This document shows, one piece after another, positions 45,291 to 54,101 of a stretch of 64,000 nucleotides of DNA (positions are counted from its first letter, which is position 1; each line of letters begins with the position of its first letter). The notes under the pieces were generated by a model. That model was not told the DNA's origin. It saw only the letters and a program-made list of their open reading frames with translations, and ran no database searches. The position numbers were made by a program, and so were the translations under genes. This stretch comes from Methanobrevibacter sp. Its GTDB lineage: Archaea > Methanobacteriota > Methanobacteria > Methanobacteriales > Methanobacteriaceae. The DNA is taken from the NCBI GenBank assembly GCA_017407115.1, contig JAFQXD010000047.1, positions 1-64,000 on the forward strand. Direction: 5' to 3'.

Positions 45291-45875
45291 ATGAAAGCAG
45301 CTGTATTATATAGTGGAGGTAAAGATTCATCTTTCATGGCAGTAATGCTTGACAGATTGGGTCTTGATGTTGAATTGTGCACCGCAAATTTCGGCGTTTA
45401 TGATTCATACATTCCGGCTAGCAAATCAGCAGCATCTTTGGGTTTTACCCACAAGGTCCTTGATTTGGACTTTGACTTATTGGACCAGACCTGTGAGATG
45501 ATAATGAAGGACGGATTTCCGAATGACGGAATCAAGTTCATTCACGAAAATGTCGTCGAACAGATTTCTGAAAAATACGATATTATTGCCGATGGGACAA
45601 GAAGGGATGACAGAACTCCTAAACTGACTGTCAATCAAATAAGAAGTCTTGAAGACAGGAAAAATGTTCAGTATATAAATCTGGACAGTTTCGGTCATAA
45701 ATCCGTTAAGCTGATAACTTCAAATCTGTTTGAAATTTCACACGAAAAGTCAAACAAGGACAACAGTTCAGACTACGAGGTTGAAATCAGGACATTGATT
45801 GATGAGAAGGGAGGAAATTCACTTGACATATTCCCTGAACATTATCAAACTCGCGTTATTGGATATAAAAAATAA
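45291..45875 (+). CDS. PP-loop ATPase of unknown substrate
   Basis: 194 residues with the N-terminal PP-loop SGGKDSS (residues 8-14) used by ATP pyrophosphatases such as tRNA-modifying and NAD/GMP synthases. A second motif is [10 protein letters not shown] around residue 100. It lacks the zinc fingers of TtuA/Ncs6. Situated between PDCD5 and L39e, which favours an RNA-related task (inference). It starts 5 bases after the preceding stop. Confidence 0.78.
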   Translation: MKAAVLYSGGKDSSFMAVMLDRLGLDVELCTANFGVYDSYIPASKSAASLGFTHKVLDLDFDLLDQTCEMIMKDGFPNDGIKFIHENVVEQISEKYDIIADGTRRDDRTPKLTVNQIRSLEDRKNVQYINLDSFGHKSVKLITSNLFEISHEKSNKDNSSDYEVEIRTLIDEKGGNSLDIFPEHYQTRVIGYKK

Positions 45876-45901
45876 TTATTATATGTATTACAGGTGAGAA
45901 A

Positions 45902-46057
45902 ATGAGTAGAAATAAACCATTAGCTAAAAAATTAAGAATGGCAAAAGCAAACAAACAAAATAGGAGAATTCCAATCTGGGCTTATGCTAAAACTAATCGT
46001 AAACTTAGATACAGACCAAAACCTAGACATTGGAGAAGAAACAGTCTTAAATTATAA
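45902..46057 (+). CDS. rpl39e: Ribosomal protein L39e
   Basis: 51-residue, very basic protein of the large subunit exit tunnel. It starts [20 protein letters not shown] and ends [14 protein letters not shown], with the W-A-Y-A-K-T-N-R segment in between. AGGTGA upstream of ATG 45902. Placed directly before L31e, as in other euryarchaea. Confidence 0.95.
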   Translation: MSRNKPLAKKLRMAKANKQNRRIPIWAYAKTNRKLRYRPKPRHWRRNSLKL

Positions 46058-46068
46058 GAGGGGTTAAC

Positions 46069-46314
46069 ATGGAAAGAGTTTACACAATTCCACTTAGAAA
46101 CGTAAAAAATGTCAAAAGGACCATCAGAGCTCCTAGAGCTATTAGAGAAGTACAAAACTTCTTGACTAAACATATGAAAGCAGAAGAAGTTAAACTTGAT
46201 GAGTCTATCAATCATGCAATTTGGGAAAGAGGTATTCAAAAAATACCTTCTAAAATTACTGTAAAAGCAGTTAAAGATGATGATGGTGTTGTAAAAGCTA
46301 CTTTAGCAGAATAG
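46069..46314 (+). CDS. rpl31e: Ribosomal protein L31e
   Basis: 81-residue large subunit protein near the exit tunnel. Features: [10 protein letters not shown] at the start, R-A-P-R-A-I-R-E-V, and [22 protein letters not shown] ribosome site shared with the L39e 3' end (11-base gap). Confidence 0.95.
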   Translation: MERVYTIPLRNVKNVKRTIRAPRAIREVQNFLTKHMKAEEVKLDESINHAIWERGIQKIPSKITVKAVKDDDGVVKATLAE

Positions 46315-46358
46315 GCTAAGTATCTTCGCCATATATTAGATTAATGTGAGGTAACAAT

Positions 46359-47033
46359 ATGTTGAAAAGAGTTGATATTGTAGGAAATCCGAATATAGGA
46401 GTATTCATTCTTGCAACCGATGATGTAGCTATTGTTCCTTATAATCTCATTGATGAAAAAGCGGAAATTATTAAGGAAACATTAGAAGTCGAAGTTGTAA
46501 AGTCTTCTATTGCTGGAAGTAATCTTATAGGATCTTTAGCTGTGGCTAATTCAAACGGTATCGTTGTTTCCCCACACGTCTTAGACAGAGAAGTTAAACA
46601 ATTCGAAGAATTAGGATTGAATGTGGCTACCATTCCTTCACAGTACACTGCTGTTGGAAATATCGTTGCCTGCAACGACACAGGCGCCATCATAAGTCCG
46701 TTCTTATCTGAAGATGCTAAAAATGTAATCGAAAATGCTTTGGACGTCGATGCAGAAGCTCGCTCCATCAGCGGAAGCGACATCATCGGGTCTCTGGTTA
46801 AGGTAACCAATAAGGGATTTTTGATTTCCAAGAATGCAACTTCCAGCGAAATTAACTTGGCTCGTAAAGTATTTGGTGTTGAAGGAGATATTGGTACTGT
46901 TGGTAGAGGTATTCCTTTGGTTGGCGCTTGTTCCATTGCCAATTCCAATGGTGCAATTGTAGCTAAAGGCAGTACTGGTCCTGAAATGGCTAGAGTTGAA
47001 GAAGCGTTAGGCTTTTTGGATGATAATTTTTAA
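46359..47033 (+). CDS. eif6: Translation initiation factor aIF6
   Basis: 224-residue anti-association factor that binds the large subunit. Five-fold repeated pseudo-symmetric units can be seen; each has a G-[NS]-x-I-[GV]-S/V-x-x-x-x-[NT]-x-x-G-x-[IL] pattern, e.g. GSNLIGSLAVANSNGIV and GSDIIGSLVKVTNKGFL. GTGAGG precedes ATG 46359. Part of the L39e-L31e-aIF6-LX-prefoldin cluster. Confidence 0.95.
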   Translation: MLKRVDIVGNPNIGVFILATDDVAIVPYNLIDEKAEIIKETLEVEVVKSSIAGSNLIGSLAVANSNGIVVSPHVLDREVKQFEELGLNVATIPSQYTAVGNIVACNDTGAIISPFLSEDAKNVIENALDVDAEARSISGSDIIGSLVKVTNKGFLISKNATSSEINLARKVFGVEGDIGTVGRGIPLVGACSIANSNGAIVAKGSTGPEMARVEEALGFLDDNF

Positions 47034-47057
47034 TTAATATATCATGAGGGATTTTAT

Positions 47058-47282
47058 ATGATAACAAAAATTTACAGAGTTAAAGGTACTTTTGTAATGG
47101 GTGATGAATATCATAAATTTACTAAAGAATACAAAGCTACTTGCGAAGAGGATGTAGAAGCAAAAATCTACGCACGTTTCGGAAGTAAACATGGTATTAA
47201 CAGGAATCAAATTTCTATTGCTTCAATAGAAGAAATTGCTCCTGAAGATGTTCAAGACCCAATTGTAAAAGAAATTTTATAG
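47058..47282 (+). CDS. rplX: Ribosomal protein L18Ae (LX)
   Basis: 74-residue LX protein: RVKGTFVMGD at the start, FTKEYKA, YARFGSKHGINRNQI. A large-subunit protein found in archaea and in longer form in eukaryotes. GAGGG ribosome site. It lies between aIF6 and prefoldin alpha as in relatives. Confidence 0.93.
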   Translation: MITKIYRVKGTFVMGDEYHKFTKEYKATCEEDVEAKIYARFGSKHGINRNQISIASIEEIAPEDVQDPIVKEIL

Positions 47283-47298
47283 ACACGCAGGTGTTACT

Positions 47299-47733
47299 AT
47301 GGAAGATCAACAAAGATTAAACAGTCTTCTCAATGAAATCAATGCATACAGACAGCAAGCTGAATTGATTCAACAACAGATTGAAATGATTCAAGCTTCA
47401 ATTGCTGAAGTAGATGCATTATTTTCCACTTTGGAAGATATTGAAGGTAAAGAATCTGTCGAAGCTTTCGTACCTGTAGGTGCTGGTTCTTTCATTAAAG
47501 GCGAACTTAAAAGTACTGACGAAATTATTGTAAGTATCGGTTCAGGCATTGCCATTAAAAAAGATGCTGAAGGGGCTCGTGAAATACTCACAGGCCAAAA
47601 AGAGGATTTAAAAGATAGTTTAGACAAAATGTTGGCTAACTTGCAACAATGCACTGATATTGTTGGTTCTCTTCAAGCACAAGTTGAGCAAATTGCTGCT
47701 GCAGCACAAGGCAACATGACCCAAATGGGATAA
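47299..47733 (+). CDS. pfdA: Prefoldin alpha subunit
   Basis: 144 residues with the long N- and C-terminal coiled coils and the central beta hairpins (AFVPVGAGSFIKGELK, VSIGSGIAIKK) of prefoldin alpha. Two alpha and four beta subunits make a hexameric chaperone that passes unfolded proteins to the thermosome. AGGTG ribosome site. The next gene in relatives is ftsY; here a secreted protein gene intervenes. Confidence 0.95.
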   Translation: MEDQQRLNSLLNEINAYRQQAELIQQQIEMIQASIAEVDALFSTLEDIEGKESVEAFVPVGAGSFIKGELKSTDEIIVSIGSGIAIKKDAEGAREILTGQKEDLKDSLDKMLANLQQCTDIVGSLQAQVEQIAAAAQGNMTQMG

Positions 47734-47853
47734 ATATTTACAATTTTTTCTTTTTTTCTATTTTTTTTAATTTTGACTTGAATTAAAGTCAAAAGAGTTA
47801 TATATCACATTTCACAAACTATTTCTTAATTTCATTTCATGGAGGTGAAAAAC

Positions 47854-48210
47854 ATGAAATTCAAAAGTTTATTTGCATTACTCGCAATTTTTGTCGTCAT
47901 AATGTCTGCTTCTGCAGTATGTGCTGATGATACAACTGATGCGAATGCTCCTGATGATGGTGTCGCTGATACAGGTGTTCCTGATGAAGACGAACCTGTG
48001 GAAGATGAAGGAGATGACATTGCTGAAGAAGGCGATGATGTAAATGGGACTGATGCGCTGATAGTCATTTCTCCTGGTGTTGACGAAGCGGAAGGTAGTG
48101 CAAGTGGTGCTAGTGAAACTCCATTAAGTAACAACGCTGCAGGTAATCCAATTTTGGTATTATTAGCCGCTTTAGCTGTTTTAGGAGTTATCCCATTTAA
48201 AAGAAACTAA
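47854..48210 (+). CDS. Acidic secreted protein with C-terminal anchor
   Basis: 118 residues from ATG 47854 (GGAGGTGA immediately upstream). N-terminal signal peptide (LFALLAIFVVIMSASAVCA); a middle part almost wholly Asp/Glu/Gly/Ala (for example DEDEPVEDEGDD); and a C-terminal N-N-A-A-G-N-P-I-L, hydrophobic helix and KRN. That tripartite end resembles the anchoring ends of Methanobrevibacter adhesin-like proteins. No domain recognised. It has its own TATA-like AGTTATATATCA (about 47800) and interrupts the prefoldin-ftsY linkage. Confidence 0.75.
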   Translation: MKFKSLFALLAIFVVIMSASAVCADDTTDANAPDDGVADTGVPDEDEPVEDEGDDIAEEGDDVNGTDALIVISPGVDEAEGSASGASETPLSNNAAGNPILVLLAALAVLGVIPFKRN

Positions 48211-48337
48211 TTTCTAATTTTTTTCTTTTCTATTTTTTTTTATTTTTCAATGCTTTTTTTGATTGCTTTTAAATATTATGAAAAATCAATATATTAATAA
48301 TATAATTTTTTAACTAAACTAAAAAGGTTGGGTTATT

Positions 48338-49765
48338 TTGTTTGAATCATTAAAAAAGAAGTTTTCACGTACCAGTGAAAAATTAGAAGAAGAGCTTATT
48401 GAAGAAGCTGAAGCTGAAGATAACCTTCAAGAGGAAGAAGGTACTAGATTCTCATTTTTCTCATTCGGTAGAAAAAATAAGGAAGAAAAAGAAGAGAAAG
48501 ATGAATCCAATTTACTCCCAGAACCTGAAGATGAAATTGAAGAGGAAAAACCAGTTTCCGAAGATGTTGAAGATGAAACTGAAGAAAAAGAGGAGAAAAA
48601 ATCTGGATTTTTGAGTAGATTCAAATCTAGCGATGAAGATGAAGTAGAAGAAGAGTCCGTCGAAGATGATGAAGAATTGGAAGAGGACACTCAAGAAGAG
48701 GAAAAAGAGAAAAAATCCCGCTTCTGGAGCAGGAATAAGGATAACGAAGAAGATGACTCTGATGAAGAGGAAGACTCTGAAGAAGAAAAAGAAGAGAAAT
48801 CCCATTTCTGGAGCAGAAACAAAAATAAGGAAGATGTTTCTGCAGACGGAGAAGCAAGTGGAGGACTGTTCTCATTTGTTCGTGAAAAAACCATTCAGGA
48901 AAAGCACGTTGAAGACATTCTCTTTGAACTTGAAATGGAACTCCTTCAGGGGGATGTTGCAATGGAAGTTGCAACTGAAGTTGTCGAGGGTGTTAAAGAC
49001 AATCTTGTCGGTAAAAAAATCAAAAGAAGCAGCGATATTACTGAGCTGACCTACAATGCACTAAGGGATACCGTTTCAGGTATCATCGATATTCCTGGAA
49101 AATCCATGACAGAAATGATTGAAGAGAAAAAGGCTCAAGGGGAGCCATTGGTTGTAATGTTTGTTGGTATCAACGGTACAGGAAAAACCACAACCATAGG
49201 TAAACTGGCCAATTATTATCTCAAAAAAGGTTATACTCCTGTAATTGCCGCTTCCGATACGTTCAGGGCGGGAGCTATTGAACAGGTTACCTATCACGCA
49301 GACAATGTAGGTGTTAAAATCATCAAGCACCAAAAAGGTTCAGATCCTGCAGCAGTGGCATTTGATGCCGTAGAACATGCAAAAGCTCAGGGTAAGGAAT
49401 TGGTTTTAATCGATACTGCAGGAAGAATGCAGACAAATACAAACCTTATGGATGAAATGAAAAAGATTAAAAGGGTTTCCAATCCTGATTTGGTTATTTT
49501 CGTCGGTGACGCACTTACAGGTAACGATGCAACAGAACAGGCCAAAAAGTTCAATGAAGCAATTGATATTGATGGAGTAATTTTAACAAAAGCTGATGCG
49601 GACAGCAAGGGAGGAGCTTCCCTTTCAATCGGTTATGTAATCAAAAAGCCAATCATGTTTTTAGGTGTCGGTCAGGGATACGACGACATCAAGGAATATG
49701 ATGCAGACTGGATGCTCAATCAGCTGTTTTCCGAAGATGATGATTTGGCCTTGATTGAGGAATAA
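48338..49765 (+). CDS. ftsY: Signal recognition particle receptor FtsY
   Basis: 475-residue SRP receptor GTPase that docks ribosomes at the membrane. The NG domain occupies ~180-475: GINGTGKTTTIGKL, AASDTFRAGAIEQ, DTAGRMQ, TKADADSKGG. The first ~175 residues are a very acidic, Lys/Glu-rich linker containing four related Phe/Trp-Ser units (FFSFGRKN, FLSRFKSS, FWSRNKDN, FWSRNKNK). The start is TTG 48338. The stop is 5 bases before capA-like ATG. The acidic linker is much longer than in most archaeal FtsY. Confidence 0.94.
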   Translation: MFESLKKKFSRTSEKLEEELIEEAEAEDNLQEEEGTRFSFFSFGRKNKEEKEEKDESNLLPEPEDEIEEEKPVSEDVEDETEEKEEKKSGFLSRFKSSDEDEVEEESVEDDEELEEDTQEEEKEKKSRFWSRNKDNEEDDSDEEEDSEEEKEEKSHFWSRNKNKEDVSADGEASGGLFSFVREKTIQEKHVEDILFELEMELLQGDVAMEVATEVVEGVKDNLVGKKIKRSSDITELTYNALRDTVSGIIDIPGKSMTEMIEEKKAQGEPLVVMFVGINGTGKTTTIGKLANYYLKKGYTPVIAASDTFRAGAIEQVTYHADNVGVKIIKHQKGSDPAAVAFDAVEHAKAQGKELVLIDTAGRMQTNTNLMDEMKKIKRVSNPDLVIFVGDALTGNDATEQAKKFNEAIDIDGVILTKADADSKGGASLSIGYVIKKPIMFLGVGQGYDDIKEYDADWMLNQLFSEDDDLALIEE

Positions 49766-49769
49766 CTTC

Positions 49770-50813
49770 ATGAAATTCAAATTTATATTGCCTGTTTTGG
49801 CAATTCTTTTAATGCTGGCTGCATGGTTTACAATATTCGGTGCGGAAACCTTTTCCTCCGAAGGGGATGTTTCAATAGCCGTAACGGGAGATGTTATGTT
49901 TGCACGAAATATGCATAACGTTTTGAGTCTGGGCACTTCTCCATTTGAAGGCGTAAGCAATGTCACTTCAAATGTTGATTTGCTTTTGATTAACTTTGAA
50001 AATGCAGCTACGTCCTCGCAAGATGCCGTCAAGCCGGACATTCCACTCAAATGCAATCCTCATTATGCAGTTCTGGCCCATGCAAACAACAATACTGTTG
50101 CAGCACTTGCCAACAATCACGTATGTGATTACGGAATCAGAGGCATGCAGGATACAGTAAATGCTTTAAATGAAGCAAACATCACTCCTATTGGAGCGGG
50201 CAACAATGAGGATGAAGCCCACAGGGCTGTTACCCAACAAATCAACGGACGTCAAATAACAATATTAAACTATATGGATGCGAACAACTTTGCAGAATAC
50301 AGCTATGGGGTGCTTCCTTATGCAAACGGGTCTTCACCGGGATATTCAGCATATGACTCGATAGATGCCAAAAATCAGATAGAAGAGGCAAAGGAAAATG
50401 GTAGTTTTGTAATCATATTCATGCACTATGGAAACGAATACCATACATCTCCAAACGATGACCAGATAAACATTTCCCACCAGCTGATTGATTATGGGGC
50501 GGATATAGTAATAGGTTCACATCCGCATGTGGCTCAGGGAATTGAAATGTATAATGGAAAGCCGATATTCTACAGTTTGGGGGATTTCATATTCGACCTC
50601 CAGCGCGAAGGCACTCTGGATACATATTTTGTCCAGATTGATCTGGTAGGCGATGAAGGTATCTGTACAGTTTATCCGGTCCATCTCAATAACTACCTGC
50701 CTCAGTACATGGACTCAGATGCAGGCAATGCATTCCTAAACAGTTTGACTCCGAAAACAGACGCTCTACAAATAAATGACGGAGTCGGAAAATTAAACTT
50801 TACATTAAATTAG
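49770..50813 (+). CDS. CapA-family (PgsA-like) metallophosphatase-fold protein
   Basis: 347 residues with an N-terminal membrane segment or signal (ILPVLAILLMLAAWF), then a CapA fold: TGDVMFAR, INFENAAT, ALANNHVCDYG, MHYGNEY, GSHPHVAQG, YSLGDFIFD. In bacteria the family acts in poly-gamma-glutamate capsule handling. In Methanobrevibacter a role in cell-wall glutamyl polymers is conceivable but unproven. ATG 49770 with GAGG within the ftsY 3' end. Its TAG overlaps the ribosome site of the next gene, so they form an operon. Confidence 0.85.
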   Translation: MKFKFILPVLAILLMLAAWFTIFGAETFSSEGDVSIAVTGDVMFARNMHNVLSLGTSPFEGVSNVTSNVDLLLINFENAATSSQDAVKPDIPLKCNPHYAVLAHANNNTVAALANNHVCDYGIRGMQDTVNALNEANITPIGAGNNEDEAHRAVTQQINGRQITILNYMDANNFAEYSYGVLPYANGSSPGYSAYDSIDAKNQIEEAKENGSFVIIFMHYGNEYHTSPNDDQINISHQLIDYGADIVIGSHPHVAQGIEMYNGKPIFYSLGDFIFDLQREGTLDTYFVQIDLVGDEGICTVYPVHLNNYLPQYMDSDAGNAFLNSLTPKTDALQINDGVGKLNFTLN

Positions 50814-50821
50814 GTGATATT

Positions 50822-52609
50822 ATTCATTATAAAAAACTATTTGTCGCTTGCATGATTCTTGCAGTCCTAGTTTCACTGTCTGCGGTTTGCGCAAGTGACG
50901 CAAATCAAACGGAAGAGATAGTCTCATCCGATGAGGATGATGCGCTAACATTAAATGATGATGATGCAGTTTCAAGTGATTCAGACAATCTTATACCCAC
51001 ATCATCCAAGACACCTTCCAATGATGTTTTCATTAAGGGTTCAAAGTATTCCGTTCAGATTCTTGACGGAAACGGAACAGGTTTGGCTAACAAAACGGTT
51101 CATATTACAATCAACAACAAGACTTCCACAAAGACCACCAACGCTAAAGGTAATATTTACATTAATTTAAATACAAAAGGAACATTCACATTAAGCTATT
51201 CATTCAATGAAAATGGATATGCTCCTGTTAATGCGACAAAAACATTATATGTTGTCGGCAATTCAAAATCAAAAATATATGGTGCCAGTTCATATGTCGC
51301 TTATAAGGGTGTTAAAAATCCTTATGCAGTGGCTCTGACTGTGGACGGCGTAAGATTGGCCAACAAAAAGGTCACATTCACAGTAAACGGTAAAAAATAT
51401 GTGAAAACTACAAATGAAAACGGAAGGGCTGCTATTGACCTCAGCTTTTTGGGCAAGGGAACATATACTCTCAAATATCGTTTCAACGGTGAGAAAAATG
51501 CGAAGGCAGTTTCCGGTTCGGCTAAAATAACGGTTAAGAAGGGAATGCCTACTAAAATTGTTTGTGTAAGTTCTCTCAGCGTTCATGAAAAAACCACAAA
51601 TTCATTCACGTTCCAATATCTTGATGCGCGAGGAAATCCGATTCACAGCAAGACAATAGTGCTTAAGGTAAACAAAAAAACCTACACTCAGGTAACAGAC
51701 AAGAACGGTATGGTCACTTTCAAGCTGAATTTGAACAGGGGACTTTTCACCATGTATGTAAACTCATACAATACCAATGTATATCTCAAATCCGAAAAGA
51801 CATTCATGCTTAAGGTAAAGCCGACCTACACTACTCACAACGGGTTCTGGCTGTTTGGAGCCGACATGTATAAGGTTGATTTTAAGGTTCTATCCAAAAA
51901 CGGCGTAAATGAGATATTTTTGAACGCCCATGCAATCACATTATACGGCAAATCTGCAGTATCCAAGTTTGCAAAGGAAGCTGATTTGTACGGCATCAAT
52001 GTCCACATATGGATGCAGACTTTCTATAACAACAAAAAATGGGTTTCTCCGGTATACAGTAATGGAACATACAAGTATTCTTTGTTTAATTCATTAATTA
52101 AGGAAGCAAAGGAATATGCTGCCATTGAGGGGGTTGATGGTATTCACTTTGACTATTTGAGATTTCCGGGAACTGCATATAAATACAAAAACGGTGTAAG
52201 TGCAATCAATTACTTTACAAAAACAGCATGTGAAGCCCTTCACAAGCAAAATTCAAAATGCATAGTTTCAGCGGCTGTAATGCCTGAACCATCCGGAATG
52301 AAGTATTCCTACGGTCAGGACATTCCTACAATAAGCAAATATCTCGACGTAATTGTCCCCATGGTTTATAAGGGAAACTACGGAAGGGACACTTCATGGA
52401 TCAAGTCAACCACTAAAACCTTCGTTGAAATGTCAAACGGAGCTAAAATCTGGACAGGTCTTCAGGGATACTATTCCGACAGCAATGTCAAAAAGCTTCC
52501 GACTTCTAACATAAAAAACGATGCAGATTATGCTTCAATCGGTGGAGCTCATGGTGTAATTGTATTCAGATACACTTTATTCAACTTATTCAATTTTAAC
52601 AATATCTGA
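50822..52609 (+). CDS. Exported Ig-repeat plus TIM-barrel hydrolase-like protein, copy 1 (ATT start)
   Basis: About 595 residues. AGGTGATATT sits where an ATG is expected, but the codon at 50822 is ATT; from there the signal peptide (HYKKLFVACMILAVLVSLSAVCA) is complete, while the first ATG (50852) would remove its charged start. Three Ig/Big-like repeats (~60-335) are followed by a ~260-residue barrel with NAHAITLYGKS, IHFDYLRFPG and AAVMPEP, resembling uncharacterised glycoside-hydrolase-like (DUF4015/GHL) proteins. Wall polysaccharide or pseudomurein could be the substrate (inference). The next gene is a paralog. Confidence 0.78.
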   Translation: MHYKKLFVACMILAVLVSLSAVCASDANQTEEIVSSDEDDALTLNDDDAVSSDSDNLIPTSSKTPSNDVFIKGSKYSVQILDGNGTGLANKTVHITINNKTSTKTTNAKGNIYINLNTKGTFTLSYSFNENGYAPVNATKTLYVVGNSKSKIYGASSYVAYKGVKNPYAVALTVDGVRLANKKVTFTVNGKKYVKTTNENGRAAIDLSFLGKGTYTLKYRFNGEKNAKAVSGSAKITVKKGMPTKIVCVSSLSVHEKTTNSFTFQYLDARGNPIHSKTIVLKVNKKTYTQVTDKNGMVTFKLNLNRGLFTMYVNSYNTNVYLKSEKTFMLKVKPTYTTHNGFWLFGADMYKVDFKVLSKNGVNEIFLNAHAITLYGKSAVSKFAKEADLYGINVHIWMQTFYNNKKWVSPVYSNGTYKYSLFNSLIKEAKEYAAIEGVDGIHFDYLRFPGTAYKYKNGVSAINYFTKTACEALHKQNSKCIVSAAVMPEPSGMKYSYGQDIPTISKYLDVIVPMVYKGNYGRDTSWIKSTTKTFVEMSNGAKIWTGLQGYYSDSNVKKLPTSNIKNDADYASIGGAHGVIVFRYTLFNLFNFNNI

Positions 52610-52618
52610 GGTGATTAG

Positions 52619-54097
52619 ATGAAAAAGACGATAATATTTTTGATATTGGCATTGGTACTCATATCACTTTCTGCGGTTTCGGCAAATGAAAACGCAACAG
52701 ATTTGGAAGTTGATGAGGCAAACGACGATGTCATTTCCATTGACGACGAGGTCAAGGCGGATTCCACAATTTCTGCAAATTCAACAAAAGGATATGAAGG
52801 CTTTTCAACAAATTTTGTTGTGAAACTAACCTCTGAAGGGGCCAATTTAAGCTCCAAAAGGGTCATCATCAATCTCAACGGCAACAACTATTCAAGACTG
52901 ACGGATGATTTGGGTGAAGCAGTATTAAACATCAAGCTTGAAAAGGGCACATATGATGTTAACTATTACTTTTTGGGCGATAACCAGACACGCCCTTCAA
53001 ATGGAACAAGCAGGATAACCGTTGCAGATTCAATCAAGACAACTCTGAAGAACGCAGACAAGGACATTAACTACCGTCAGGGCCTGAGGTCAGTATTCAT
53101 CGTTCGCCTTCAGACAAGCACAGGAGCGCCTGTAAAAAACCAGAATGTAACTTTTAAGGCAAACGGTAAAACCTACACTGCCGTTACAGATTCCAGAGGG
53201 TATGCGCAAATATTTTTAAGCCTTAAAAAGGGAAAATACAGAGTTTCATATTCATTCAAATCCAACGCCCCATACCTTTCATCAAGCGGACATGACTATA
53301 TAACAGTCAAGGAGTCCATGGGTAAAGGAAACGGATACTGGATGTGGGCATCCGGAATCAAAAGCGTCAATCTGAAAACCCTGAAAGCAAGGGGAACCAA
53401 ACAGATTTTTCTTCACTCCTACGCTTTCCAGCTTTACGGCAAAAGCACTGTAACTTCCTGGATTGCAAGGGCAAACAGTTACGGAATGAAAGTCCACATA
53501 TGGGTACAGGTATTCTATGATGGAAATTGGGTAAAGCCTATCAAAAGCGATGGTTCTATAGATTACGGATACATGAAAAGGAAAGCTTCAACAGTTGTAA
53601 ATTATGCCAAAATAAAGGGTGTTGCCGGAGTTCATCTTGATTATGTGAGATTTGGAGGAACAGCCTACAAATACGATAATTCCGTCAAGGCCGTCAACTA
53701 CTTTGTTAAAAAGGTCTGCACAGATGTGAGAAAAGTAAGGCCAAACTGCATAATTTCAGCGGCGATAATGCCCGAACCGGGTATGATGGAATACTATTAT
53801 GGCCAGGACATTCCTACAATAAGTAAATATCTTGATGTAATCGTTCCGATGGCCTACAAGGGCAACTATGGGAAATCCACATCGTGGATTCAGTATGTAA
53901 CTAATTCATTTGTCCTTGATTCAAACGCAGCTCAGGTATGGACAGGTCTTCAGGCCTACCAGTCAGACAGCAAAGTTGTCAAGTTGTCTTCAACAGCACT
54001 CCTTAAGGATTCAAAAGCTGCAATGAATGGTGGAGCTAAAGGTGTTGTGCTTTTCAGAATAGGAATTACAAATCTTTTAAATTTCAATAAGGTATAA
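52619..54097 (+). CDS. Exported Ig-repeat plus TIM-barrel hydrolase-like protein, copy 2
   Basis: 492 residues with signal peptide (TIIFLILALVLISLSAVSA), two Ig-like repeats (~50-235, each with a threonine/glycine strand ending in L-K-K/E-G-x-Y) and the same C-terminal barrel as copy 1: HSYAFQLYGKS, VHLDYVRFGG, AAIMPEPG, DVIVPMAYKGNYG, WTGLQAY. AGGTGATT and ATG 52619 are normal. Copy 1 and 2 share identical segments such as GQDIPTISKYLDVIVPM, so the duplication is recent or homogenised. The gene ends on a C-rich, then T-rich terminator inside the convergent gene. Confidence 0.85.
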   Translation: MKKTIIFLILALVLISLSAVSANENATDLEVDEANDDVISIDDEVKADSTISANSTKGYEGFSTNFVVKLTSEGANLSSKRVIINLNGNNYSRLTDDLGEAVLNIKLEKGTYDVNYYFLGDNQTRPSNGTSRITVADSIKTTLKNADKDINYRQGLRSVFIVRLQTSTGAPVKNQNVTFKANGKTYTAVTDSRGYAQIFLSLKKGKYRVSYSFKSNAPYLSSSGHDYITVKESMGKGNGYWMWASGIKSVNLKTLKARGTKQIFLHSYAFQLYGKSTVTSWIARANSYGMKVHIWVQVFYDGNWVKPIKSDGSIDYGYMKRKASTVVNYAKIKGVAGVHLDYVRFGGTAYKYDNSVKAVNYFVKKVCTDVRKVRPNCIISAAIMPEPGMMEYYYGQDIPTISKYLDVIVPMAYKGNYGKSTSWIQYVTNSFVLDSNAAQVWTGLQAYQSDSKVVKLSSTALLKDSKAAMNGGAKGVVLFRIGITNLLNFNKV

Positions 54098-54101
54098 TTC
54101 C

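Noticed and set aside
48427-48894. Several long frames opposite or beside ftsY
   Set aside because: They mirror the acidic GAA/GAG-rich linker. Composition (poly-Ser, poly-Phe, poly-Lys) follows from that and none has a start signal.
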